Shown here in pieces: positions 28,015 through 35,560 of a DNA stretch of 64,000 nt. Under the pieces are notes generated by a model. That model was not told where the DNA came from, did not search any database, and saw nothing but the letters and a program-made list of their open reading frames with translations. The number at the start of each line of letters is the position of its first letter. Positions within the stretch are counted from its first letter, which is position 1. This DNA comes from Chryseobacterium sp. SORGH_AS_0447 (GTDB lineage: Bacteria; Bacteroidota; Bacteroidia; Flavobacteriales; Weeksellaceae): the NCBI RefSeq assembly GCF_030818695.1, contig NZ_JAUTAR010000001.1, positions 2,350,501-2,414,500 on the forward strand, read 5' to 3'. The position numbers and the translations under genes are program-made.

Positions 28015-28779
28015 ATGAAAACAATTTTATTGACCGGTATTTTTACGGCGTGTCTTTTTCATGCCCAATCCACTCAAAGTCCATGCACATCAAATTTAGG
28101 CGGCGACGTAGATCCTTCTTTTATTGAGATACGCATCAATTCGACTTCCCTCAATCATCAGACCTTTGCTTCGCAAACTGTTTTTTACCATGAGTATCCT
28201 GCCTCGGGAAATACAACCGCAACGCTTACAGCCGGACAATCGTACCAGATGTATACTTCAACATCATCGGAAGCGGTTATCGGAATCTGGCTCGATGTCA
28301 ATCAGAACAATGTTTTTGAACCGCAGGAATATACGCAGCTGGTGAATTCCATGAGCACTCAAAATACGACTTCCTTTACCATACCCGCCACTGCAGCCAA
28401 TGGAAATACAAGGATGAGAATACGGTCCAGGGCTTATGGAAGCTCCATCGGTTCAAACAATGCCTGCACGACATTCGGCTCAGGAGAGACAAGGGATTAT
28501 ACTGTTAATATTACCGGTAATCAGCTTGCAACAAAAGAGATCAACCCGGAAAGCAGCCTTATCGTTTATCCTAATCCAACAGCAGACTTTTTGTATGTTG
28601 AAGGGAAAGTTGTTATTCTTTCCGCTGAAATCTATACTTTGGAAGGAAGAAAAATCGGAAGCCAGATGATCAATAGCACCCGTGCATCTGTTAATCTCTC
28701 AGGATATGCGCCGGGAGAATACCTGGTGAAAGCTATTACCCGTTCGGATAGCAGGATGTTTAAGATTTCTAAAAAATAA
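28015..28779 (+). CDS. GEVED-domain T9SS type A secreted protein
   Basis: A 254-residue secreted protein: a Sec signal (residues 1-17, ending FHAQ), then a GEVED-type beta-sandwich of about 140 residues. That domain shows TATLTAGQSYQMYTS, IGIWLDVNQNNVFEPQEY (a Ca-binding-like Asp-rich loop), TRMRIRSR and GETRDYTVNI. It ends in a type A sorting domain from LIVYPNPTADFLYVEG to the basic end MFKISKK. GEVED domains usually accompany secreted peptidases or adhesins; here the domain is alone, with no catalytic part, so a small surface or carbohydrate-binding protein is the best guess. It is monocistronic with a strong consensus promoter. Confidence 0.85.
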   Translation: MKTILLTGIFTACLFHAQSTQSPCTSNLGGDVDPSFIEIRINSTSLNHQTFASQTVFYHEYPASGNTTATLTAGQSYQMYTSTSSEAVIGIWLDVNQNNVFEPQEYTQLVNSMSTQNTTSFTIPATAANGNTRMRIRSRAYGSSIGSNNACTTFGSGETRDYTVNITGNQLATKEINPESSLIVYPNPTADFLYVEGKVVILSAEIYTLEGRKIGSQMINSTRASVNLSGYAPGEYLVKAITRSDSRMFKISKK

Positions 28780-28962
28780 GTATTAGGTTATTTTAAGAGA
28801 CGGAATTTTTGTACTTTTATATCTTCTGAAACCTTAAATCGCCTAATAAATGGCATTATGGATAAAATGAATTAAAAAAATATGACATCCATTTATTTTA
28901 CAGGGCAGAATTGCACAAAACTTGTGTAAAGAAATAGTAAAATTAAAGAAGTAGATAAAATT

Positions 28963-29604
28963 ATGAATACGATTGTTATAGCGATCATAGCCGTTACCTG
29001 CATCGTCAGTTATATGGGACTGAATGATATGAGAATGTTTGAAAAATATAAGTTTAATGTTGCTGCCATCAACAACAGAAAAGAATATTTCAGACTGATA
29101 AGTTCGGCATTTCTTCACGCCGATTTTATGCATCTGTTTTTTAATATGCTTTCTTTATATCTTTTCCAAGAAGCAGTAACTGCTTTTTTCGGAAACATAG
29201 GCTTTCTGATTATCTATTTCGGATCTTTAATCCTTGGAAATTTATTCAGTCTGATGATTTATAAAAACCATCCTTGGTACTCAGCAATTGGTGCCTCAGG
29301 AGCTGTTTCCGGGATTATTTTTGCATCTATAGCGATGGCTCCCAACGAAATCAGTGTTAATTTTTTACCGGGATGGCTTTTTGGAACCTTATATTTCGGA
29401 TATTCTGTATATATGATGTTGAATCCTAAACAATGGGATAATCTCGGGCATTCGGCACATTTAGGCGGTGCTTTTTTCGGATTGGTATATTCGATTGTTA
29501 TGCATCCGCAGCTGGCGCTCAGCAATATTTTGTTTTTAGGAATCATGTCGCTTCCTCTGGCCTACCTGGCTTATCAGATTTTTATAAATAAAAAGATAAG
29601 ATAA
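28963..29604 (+). CDS. Rhomboid-family intramembrane serine protease
   Basis: A 213-residue integral membrane protein with about six helices. The catalytic Ser is in AIGASGAVSGI (GxSG motif) and the catalytic His in GHSAHLGGAFFG; the HxDFMHLFFNM motif of helix 2 is also present. Length is that of the compact bacterial rhomboid core, without cytoplasmic extra domains. It should cleave membrane-spanning substrates within the inner membrane; the target is unknown. It stands alone and ends at a strong bidirectional terminator shared with prmC. Confidence 0.92.
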   Translation: MNTIVIAIIAVTCIVSYMGLNDMRMFEKYKFNVAAINNRKEYFRLISSAFLHADFMHLFFNMLSLYLFQEAVTAFFGNIGFLIIYFGSLILGNLFSLMIYKNHPWYSAIGASGAVSGIIFASIAMAPNEISVNFLPGWLFGTLYFGYSVYMMLNPKQWDNLGHSAHLGGAFFGLVYSIVMHPQLALSNILFLGIMSLPLAYLAYQIFINKKIR

Positions 29605-29624
29605 TTTACTGTTCCTTAAAATTA

Positions 29625-29663
29625 TAAAAAAAGCAATGAACTCACAGTTCATTGCTTTTTTTA
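29625..29663. terminator. Bidirectional terminator between rhomboid and prmC genes
   Basis: A long stem AAAAAAGCAATGAACT / AGTTCATTGCTTTTTT around CAC, with A and T runs on both sides. The prmC stop codon overlaps its right edge. Confidence 0.92.
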
Positions 29664-30515
29664 TTTCCTTCCAAAAACAAAGCGGTCATTCTCCGAAAGA
29701 TCTTTAATCAGTTCGGCTTCGGAAAAATGAGGAAGGTATAATTCGAGTGTTTCCGGTCCCAGTTTCTGATTGATTTCCAGAAACAACAATCCATTGTTCT
29801 GCAGATGTTTTTTAGCATCTTCTGCAATCTTCCGGTAGAAAATCAGGGCATCGGAAGTAGGGGAGAAAAGGGCCATCATCGGTTCAAATCCTTTTACTGA
29901 ATTTTCGATTTCATGTTCTTCATCAATGCCGATGTAAGGCGGATTTGAGATGATGATATCAAATCGGTCATCCGGTTTGAAATTCAGGTAATCAGCATGA
30001 ATAAAATTGACATTTAGACGGTGTAGATCTGCATTTCTTTTTGCAGTTTCCAGTGCTTTTTCAGAAAAATCGATGGAAAAAACCTGGGCATGCGGAAAAT
30101 ATTTTTTCAGCACCAACGGGATTACCCCGCTACCGGTTCCGATATCAAGGATTTTTAAATTTTCGCTGTCATACAATTCTGATTGTTGGATCTTTTTGAT
30201 CGCGAATTCCAGCAGTTCTTCCGTTTCCGGACGCGGGATCAGGACGTGTTCATTAACGAAAAAAGACATTCCGTAAAACTCAGTTTCCCCCAGGACCTGC
30301 TGGTAAGGCCTGCCGGTTTTTAATGCTGAAACAGCGTGTAAAAGTTTCTCCTCATCATCAATCAGCAGTTCCTGTCCGGAAAACCGCCGCTGATAGAAAG
30401 CATTAAACCCTACGATTTTTTCTACAAAAATGCTGCTGAGAAAGCGGTTTTCCGAATCGGTATAACAGCCGGAAAGTTCTTTTTTAAAATAGGTCTTAAA
30501 TTCTGAAATGGTCAT
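29661..30515 (-). CDS. prmC: Peptide chain release factor N5-glutamine methyltransferase
   Basis: A 284-residue PrmC (HemK) enzyme that methylates the Gln of the GGQ motif of release factors with SAM. The N-terminal helical domain (about 1-75) includes GRPYQQVLGETEFYG. The SAM motif is ILDIGTGSGVIPL, and the substrate-binding NPPY is in IIISNPPYIG. Length is normal. It is the last gene of a leftward group (tsaC/sua5, CPBP, yaaA, prmC); yaaA ends at 30516, directly adjacent, so translation is probably coupled. The neighbourhood of a tRNA-modifying enzyme fits a translation-quality theme. Confidence 0.95.
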   Translation of the reverse strand: MTISEFKTYFKKELSGCYTDSENRFLSSIFVEKIVGFNAFYQRRFSGQELLIDDEEKLLHAVSALKTGRPYQQVLGETEFYGMSFFVNEHVLIPRPETEELLEFAIKKIQQSELYDSENLKILDIGTGSGVIPLVLKKYFPHAQVFSIDFSEKALETAKRNADLHRLNVNFIHADYLNFKPDDRFDIIISNPPYIGIDEEHEIENSVKGFEPMMALFSPTSDALIFYRKIAEDAKKHLQNNGLLFLEINQKLGPETLELYLPHFSEAELIKDLSENDRFVFGRK

Positions 30516-31274
30516 TTATCTTACGAAAACAAGTTTGGTATCGGTTGATTTTTCCTCGTCAATTAAATAGCCTTCATAATTGAAAGCCTTCACATCATCC
30601 AGCGTCTGCGCGTTAGTCTGCGCACAGAACCTCGCCACCATCCCTCTTGCATGCTTGGTGTACACCACAATGGTTTTCAGCTTGCCTTCTTTCAATTCAT
30701 AAAAATCAAAATCAACCACCGGATGATTAAGCTTTTTACGGTCAATTGCTTTGAAGTATTCGTTGCTGGCCAGATTCAGCAGGATTTCGTTCTTTTTCAT
30801 GTCCGAATTCAACTGTTCTGTGATCCGGTCTCTCCAGAACTCGTAAAGGTTTTTGTAGTCGTCGAACCCGAACGGTCTTCCCATTTCCAGGCGGTACAGC
30901 ATCACTTTATCCGAAGGCTTCAGAAGTCCGTACAATCCGGAAAGGATCCTCTGGTTTTTCTGCAGATAATCAACAGCATTTTTATCGAGTGTCTTGGCAT
31001 CCAGGCCGCGGTACACTTCACCCGTAAAGGCGAATAATGCGGGAGCAGATTCCTTTGCGGTAGGTTTTGCTTTCCATTTCTGGTTTCTTTCCCAGTTTTC
31101 ATCTGCCAGCTTGGCTGAAATCTCCATCAGCTCGGAAAGGTATTTCGGAGATTTGGTTTTTAAAAAAGAATGGATGAATTCTGCCTGTTCGATGAATCGT
31201 GGAGTCGTGGTTTTCAACAGGTCGGTTGAATTTTCCACGTTCATCAGTTTGGCAGGAGAGGTTACTATTTTCAT
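30516..31274 (-). CDS. yaaA: Peroxide stress protein YaaA
   Basis: A 252-residue YaaA/DUF328 protein, which in E. coli lowers intracellular iron and protects DNA under peroxide stress. The family start KIVTSPAKLM and the motifs ALFAFTGEVYRGLDA, ILSGLYGLLKPSD, YRLEMG and the C-terminal KHARGMVARF are all present. The frame opens at 31307, but ATG 31274 gives the canonical start and avoids overlap with the upstream CPBP gene (ending 31279). The gap to that gene is 4 bases, and to prmC zero. Confidence 0.93.
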   Translation of the reverse strand: MKIVTSPAKLMNVENSTDLLKTTTPRFIEQAEFIHSFLKTKSPKYLSELMEISAKLADENWERNQKWKAKPTAKESAPALFAFTGEVYRGLDAKTLDKNAVDYLQKNQRILSGLYGLLKPSDKVMLYRLEMGRPFGFDDYKNLYEFWRDRITEQLNSDMKKNEILLNLASNEYFKAIDRKKLNHPVVDFDFYELKEGKLKTIVVYTKHARGMVARFCAQTNAQTLDDVKAFNYEGYLIDEEKSTDTKLVFVR

Positions 31275-31278
31275 AAGG

Positions 31279-31983
31279 TTAAAATACAGATAAATGTTTG
31301 ACATCAATAAGATTCATGATCATCAGCGATACAAAATCGTATATAAAATGACAGGTAATCAGGATCTTGATGTTGGAATAAATTTTATAAAACACGGCAA
31401 AAACAATCCCGATAAAACAGGGCACCAGCACCTGGGCTATTGTTCCGTACGTGCTGTGGAGAATTCCGAAAAGAACGGCGGAAACCATAATGCCGGCATA
31501 CCGGCTGTTATATATTTTTTCAATTCTCGGCTGCAGATAGCCCCGCATCAGAAACTCTTCCACCACACCCGCCGTTAAGCAGGTAAAAATAATCAATGCC
31601 TCATTGTTTCTGAAAATATGGGAAAGCTTTACCAGTTTTCCGCTCACGTTTTCATGGGTGGAGATCTTAATTAAAAAGTTTAAAAAAGTTCCTCCAATGG
31701 CACAGATCAGGTAAAGAATCAGGATATTTTTCAGATAAAAAGCAAGCGGATGTTTTTTCTCTTTCCAGATCAGGAACGGCTGTTTTTCGATTAGTAAACT
31801 GTATAAGAAAACCACCAGCAGAACAACCCATAAGATGATTCTCGAATACAAAAACGTTTCTGCCGGACTGCTCTTCTCACCGGAAATCTGATGAATAAAC
31901 GGAAAAACGTATAGCATCACACTGCCCAGCAGTATAAAAGTGAGAAGAATCCCCAATGCATGTTTCCCGTTCAGACTCATCAA
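31279..31983 (-). CDS. CPBP-family intramembrane metalloprotease
   Basis: A 234-residue membrane protein with about six to seven helices, family Abi/CAAX-like (CPBP, related to Rce1). The three conserved motifs are present: EEFLMRGYLQ (motif 1, EExxxR), FGILHSTYG (motif 2, FxxxH) and CHFIYDFVSL (motif 3, HxxxD). Family members process prenylated proteins or act as bacteriocin immunity or self-protection factors; which applies is not evident. It lies between sua5 and yaaA, in the same operon with a 16-base gap from sua5. Confidence 0.9.
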   Translation of the reverse strand: MMSLNGKHALGILLTFILLGSVMLYVFPFIHQISGEKSSPAETFLYSRIILWVVLLVVFLYSLLIEKQPFLIWKEKKHPLAFYLKNILILYLICAIGGTFLNFLIKISTHENVSGKLVKLSHIFRNNEALIIFTCLTAGVVEEFLMRGYLQPRIEKIYNSRYAGIMVSAVLFGILHSTYGTIAQVLVPCFIGIVFAVFYKIYSNIKILITCHFIYDFVSLMIMNLIDVKHLSVF

Positions 31984-31999
31984 AACCGAAACTTACAAT

Positions 32000-32611
32000 T
32001 TAAATATCACCTTTTCCTTGACGAATGATCTCAGGTTCTCCGGAAGTAAGGTCCACAATGGTAGAAGCGACGTTGTCTCCGTATCCCGAATCGATAACAA
32101 TATCGACCAAATGGTCATATTTTTCTGCAATCAGTTCCGGATCAGTAGAATACTCAATAATCTCATCATCATCCTTAATGGAAGTAGAGGCGATCGGATG
32201 TCCCAGTTTTTCTACGATCAGCTGCGGAATCGGATGGTCCGGAACCCGGATACCGATGGTTTTATGGTTTTTATAGGCCAGTGGAAGGCTTTTGTTGGCG
32301 TCCAGGATAAAAGTAAACGGACCGGGAAGGTGGCTTTTCAAAAACCTGAATGTTGAGGTATCGATCGGTCTTGTAAAATCCGAAAGATGGCTCAGATCGT
32401 TACAGATAATCGAGAACTGCGCCTTTTCCAGCTTTATTTTTTTGATCTGGGCGAGCTTTTCCATCGCCTTAATGTCAAAAATATTGCATCCCAGCGCATA
32501 TACGGTATCCGACGGATAAATGATCAGTCCACCGTTATTTAATGTTTTAATAACTTCATTGATAAGGTTTTCCTGAGGATTGTTCGGATAAATTTTTAAT
32601 ATTTTTGCCAT
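32000..32611 (-). CDS. L-threonylcarbamoyladenylate synthase (TsaC/Sua5/YrdC)
   Basis: A 203-residue YrdC-domain enzyme that makes threonylcarbamoyl-AMP from Thr, bicarbonate and ATP, the first step of t6A37 tRNA modification. Visible are GGLIIYPSDTVYALGCN, the KxR-type segment around KIKLEKAQFSIIC, LPGPFTFIL, IGIRVPDHP and STSIKDDDE. It lacks the second Sua5 domain, so it is the short TsaC2 form. It heads the leftward operon with CPBP, yaaA and prmC. A TATCTTTG element ends only 4 bases upstream of the ATG. Confidence 0.92.
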   Translation of the reverse strand: MAKILKIYPNNPQENLINEVIKTLNNGGLIIYPSDTVYALGCNIFDIKAMEKLAQIKKIKLEKAQFSIICNDLSHLSDFTRPIDTSTFRFLKSHLPGPFTFILDANKSLPLAYKNHKTIGIRVPDHPIPQLIVEKLGHPIASTSIKDDDEIIEYSTDPELIAEKYDHLVDIVIDSGYGDNVASTIVDLTSGEPEIIRQGKGDI

Positions 32612-32615
32612 ACTT

Positions 32616-32623
32616 CAAAGATA
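32616..32623 (-). promoter_or_regulatory. Minus-7 element of the sua5 operon
   Basis: TATCTTTG on the minus strand, followed by AAGT and then the ATG. The start site should fall at or next to the start codon, a nearly leaderless mRNA. Confidence 0.6.
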
Positions 32624-32693
32624 CGAATATTAAAATAATTTTCATAAATAGCCTTTATTTACAGGAAAAATTAGGAGTTTTAAAAAATTGTCG

Positions 32694-32701
32694 TATATTT
32701 G
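32694..32701 (+). promoter_or_regulatory. Minus-7 element of the tRNA array
   Basis: TATATTTG, 11 bases before the first tRNA gene; drives the four-gene array. Confidence 0.6.
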
Positions 32702-32712
32702 CAGTCCAATAT

Positions 32713-32785
<73 letters not shown>

Positions 32786-32822
32786 CTAAGGTAACGCATA
32801 CGGTGGCGTTCAGAAAATACAC

Positions 32823-32895
<73 letters not shown>

Positions 32896-32933
32896 CTAAG
32901 TAAACGTTGTCGGTAACGTCTTAAAAAATATAC

Positions 32934-33006
<73 letters not shown>

Positions 33007-33044
33007 CTAAGGTAACGCATACGGTGGCGTTCTGAAAAATACAC

Positions 33045-33117
<73 letters not shown>

Positions 33118-33122
33118 CTAGA

Positions 33123-33157
33123 AAGAGTATCGCAATGTTGTGATACTCTTTTTTATT
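33123..33157 (+). terminator. Terminator of the tRNA array
   Basis: AAGAGTATCGCAA and TTGTGATACTCTT form a long stem around TG, followed by TTTT. Confidence 0.9.
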
Positions 33158-33230
33158 TCCGGGTATCTCATAAATTTCCGTCTGGCTCAATTTATGCAAT
33201 TCATTAAAAACACCATTAAATCTAAAGAAT

Positions 33231-33641
33231 ATGTATAAGAAAATTATCGCAGGTTTAGGCGGAGCGATTGCCCTGAGTCTTCTGCACGAAGCTATTCGTA
33301 AAAATTTCGACAACGTACCGGAAATCAATAAAGTAGGGGAAGAAGCCTTGAACAAGGCACTGGATAAAGCCGATATGAAAATTACCAATCACGATCAGCT
33401 TTACGCAGCCACACTGGCAGGTGATGTTATCGGGAACGGAATGTATTATGCAACAACAGCCACCAGCGGTTTCAATATTGCTTCAGGATTAGCGATGGGA
33501 TTAGGTGCTCTGGCACTTCCTGAAAAAATAGGATTGGATGAAAAACCCGTTGCGGAAAATACCCAGAAAAAAGTAATGACGGTGGCGTATTATCTGTTCG
33601 GAGCTATTGTTACGAAGTTTATTTATGACAAGATAAAATAA
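33231..33641 (+). CDS. Hypothetical small membrane-associated protein
   Basis: A 136-residue protein with a hydrophobic N-terminus (IIAGLGGAIALSLLHEAI), a central Gly/Ala-rich hydrophobic stretch (GFNIASGLAMGLGALALP) and a hydrophobic C-terminal helix (VAYYLFGAIVTKFIYDKI). It is probably an integral membrane protein with two or three short helices. I recognise no family, though similar short proteins are common in Chryseobacterium. It lies after the tRNA terminator and has no operon partner. Function unknown. Confidence 0.7.
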   Translation: MYKKIIAGLGGAIALSLLHEAIRKNFDNVPEINKVGEEALNKALDKADMKITNHDQLYAATLAGDVIGNGMYYATTATSGFNIASGLAMGLGALALPEKIGLDEKPVAENTQKKVMTVAYYLFGAIVTKFIYDKIK

Positions 33642-33849
33642 AAGAACTGATTTAATATTTTAAATCTAAACATAAATAAGTGTTTAATAAAGTTAGATTA
33701 AAGGGTTTTAAATTATTTGGAAGACAGTTAAAGTCCTCAAAATAAAGCCAAAGTTAAATACCTTCTGTACCTTTGAGGTTAAGCAAATAAACAGTTTAAA
33801 GTACACATATTATCAAAGAAAATTGCCACAGATTACTGTGGCAATTCTT

Positions 33850-34056
33850 TTACATTTTTTTCAATGCTGAACCTTTGTGGACGGCTGATTTTCCTGTTTT
33901 CTCACTCATTACCTCGTATTGAGGTTCGTCTTCCGAAGCGCGACGCTGCTTATCCATAAAAGTAAAATCCTTAGTATGTACTTTGGTTATTTTTCCGTGG
34001 GTTTGTCCGTTACTCGAATCCCATCTTACCATGTCTCCTTTTTTTAATGTGCTCAT
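33850..34056 (-). CDS. DUF2945 (Tudor-like) small protein
   Basis: A 68-residue protein matching the DUF2945 family, sometimes named hypervirulence-associated TUDOR domain: KKGDMVRWDSSNGQTHGKI with a conserved VHTKDFTF and a C-terminal YEVMSEKTGKSAVHKGSAL. It folds as a small beta barrel; function in bacteria is unestablished. It stands alone. A TATCTTTC sequence near 34078 reads toward it and may be a weak minus-7. Confidence 0.8.
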   Translation of the reverse strand: MSTLKKGDMVRWDSSNGQTHGKITKVHTKDFTFMDKQRRASEDEPQYEVMSEKTGKSAVHKGSALKKM

Positions 34057-34281
34057 TTTGTTGATTTTGGTTGGAAAGATAAAATCATTTATTGTGCCAG
34101 AGTAAACTTTAAATAGGATTATCTAAACCACGATTATTAACCTATTAGCAGAAGAACTTCCGGCATCCGGCTTCACTCTTCCTGCTTTTTACCAGGCTTC
34201 CGTTTCGGCTTCCCGTTAAATAGTAAACAAAAAATCCCGCTCATCGAAGCAGGATTTATATCATTTAATTAAAAAAATACC

Positions 34282-34866
34282 TTACTGGGCAGCCAGCTGG
34301 TTGAAAGGTGTCAAAGCATTGTCATCTGCCATCGTCTGGCCGATAAATTCCTTCTTCTGAGTTCCTTTCATTCTATTGGCGGCATCGTTCCCGTTAAAGA
34401 AAGACTCGCTTAGCTTTGTGGTTACTTCGGAAGGATTGAAATTTAATTTTGTATCACCCTCTACACCCAGGTATCCGTTCTTTCTGGTAAGGTTGGTGAT
34501 GTAGTTGTTATAATTAATCAGAGTACCTCTGAACATATCATTATGATACTGCATGCATTTTTTTGCTTTTTTGGAAGAATTGTTCAGGATGCAGTTGTTC
34601 ATATTCCCTCGGTACAGTCTCCATTCAAGTTCAACTTTTCCGTATTCTTTTGCCAGGGCAGCGGTGCCGTTGGAAAGAATGCTGGGATCGTTTTCTTTTT
34701 CACTCACTTCTTTCAAATGCTTGATCACCAACGGAACTGTACCTTCAATTTTAGATTTAGCTTCACCTACCGCACTGAAATCTGCTGCCGGAGAGCCTTT
34801 TTTCTGGGCTGTAGTAAGGTTAAAAATAAGTAATAATAGTACAATTAATAAATTATATCTTTTCAT
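34282..34866 (-). CDS. Secreted hypothetical protein
   Basis: A 194-residue protein with a clear Sec signal (LLIVLLLLIFNLTTAQ), hence periplasmic or exported. The mature part is mostly helical, with two Cys about 11 residues apart (NNCILNN and KKCMQYHND) that may form a disulfide. It has no lipobox and no T9SS sorting domain. I recognise no family. The coding strand ends 17 bases before a hairpin-like region, and no neighbour is close enough for an operon. Confidence 0.7.
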   Translation of the reverse strand: MKRYNLLIVLLLLIFNLTTAQKKGSPAADFSAVGEAKSKIEGTVPLVIKHLKEVSEKENDPSILSNGTAALAKEYGKVELEWRLYRGNMNNCILNNSSKKAKKCMQYHNDMFRGTLINYNNYITNLTRKNGYLGVEGDTKLNFNPSEVTTKLSESFFNGNDAANRMKGTQKKEFIGQTMADDNALTPFNQLAAQ

Positions 34867-35088
34867 GAGAAATTTTTAAAGCACTAAAATAAATATAATT
34901 TCCCGGTTTAAACAAATAGATTTTAATTTTATTTAATGAATTTTAACAAGTTTTAAGAATTCTGATTGTAATTCCGGGATCTAATAATGATTATTCACGC
35001 TATAATTTACAGTAATTAAAAATTTAACAAATTTTAATAAAATTTATTTTACTGATTATCAGTGTTTTATAATGTCTGATATTTTATC

Positions 35089-35102
35089 ACTAAAAAAATA
35101 GT
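35089..35102 (+). promoter_or_regulatory. Putative BlaI-type operator 1
   Basis: ACTA, six A, TAGT: a 14-base dyad that overlaps the minus-33 TTG (35102-35104). Confidence 0.55.
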
Positions 35103-35131
35103 TGTTTGGATGGATTTTATTTCTACATTTG
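35102..35131 (+). promoter_or_regulatory. Promoter of the blaI-M56 operon
   Basis: TTG at 35102-35104, 19 bases, TACATTTG at 35124-35131. Confidence 0.7.
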
Positions 35132-35135
35132 TATA

Positions 35136-35149
35136 ACTAATTTCTTAGT
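35136..35149 (+). promoter_or_regulatory. Putative BlaI-type operator 2
   Basis: ACTAATTTCTTAGT, the same ACTA-N6-TAGT architecture, just after the minus-7, around the expected transcription start. Centre-to-centre distance to operator 1 is 47 bases. Confidence 0.6.
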
Positions 35150-35189
35150 GATATAGAGTGATCACATTTAAATGATAAATGAAAAGGAT

Positions 35190-35555
35190 ATGAAAAACCA
35201 GACATTAACGAAGGCAGAAGAGCAGGTAATGCAGTATTTATGGAAACTGGAAAAAGGATTTCTGAAAGATATTCTCGATCTTTTTCCTGAACCGAAGCCG
35301 CATACCAATACCGTTTCTACCATTCTTAAAGTGCTGAAAGAAAAAGAATTTGTGGATTACAGCGTGTACGGAAGGCAGCATGAATATTTTCCGCTGGTTT
35401 CCAAGGAGCAGTATTCCGGAAAGACAATGAAAAGCCTGGTAAAAAATTATTTCAAAGGGTCGTATAAAAGTGCTGTTTCTTTTCTGGTAGAGAAAAACGA
35501 AATGACGGTGGAGGACCTTGAAATGCTATTGAACGAACTTAAAAAGAAAAACTAA
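35190..35555 (+). CDS. BlaI/MecI/CopY-family repressor
   Basis: A 121-residue winged-helix repressor: LTKAEEQVMQYLWKLEKGFLKDI (helices 1-2), TNTVSTILKVLKEKEFVDY (recognition helix) and a helical dimerisation tail (SAVSFLVEKNEMTVEDLEMLLNELKKK). In BlaI systems a membrane M56 protease inactivates the repressor; the next gene (35561, 5 bases on) encodes such a protease, so this is a standard pair. The frame starts at ATG 35172, but AAAAGGA precedes ATG 35190, which I prefer. Two symmetric sites flank its own promoter, suggesting autoregulation. Confidence 0.93.
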   Translation: MKNQTLTKAEEQVMQYLWKLEKGFLKDILDLFPEPKPHTNTVSTILKVLKEKEFVDYSVYGRQHEYFPLVSKEQYSGKTMKSLVKNYFKGSYKSAVSFLVEKNEMTVEDLEMLLNELKKKN

Positions 35556-35560
35556 ATCCC

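Larger units (their letters stand above)
34867..35189. other. A+T-rich regulatory region upstream of blaI
   Basis: No gene. It holds a palindrome ACTGATTATCAGT (35051-35063), two ACTA-N6-TAGT sites and the blaI promoter, described separately. Confidence 0.7.
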
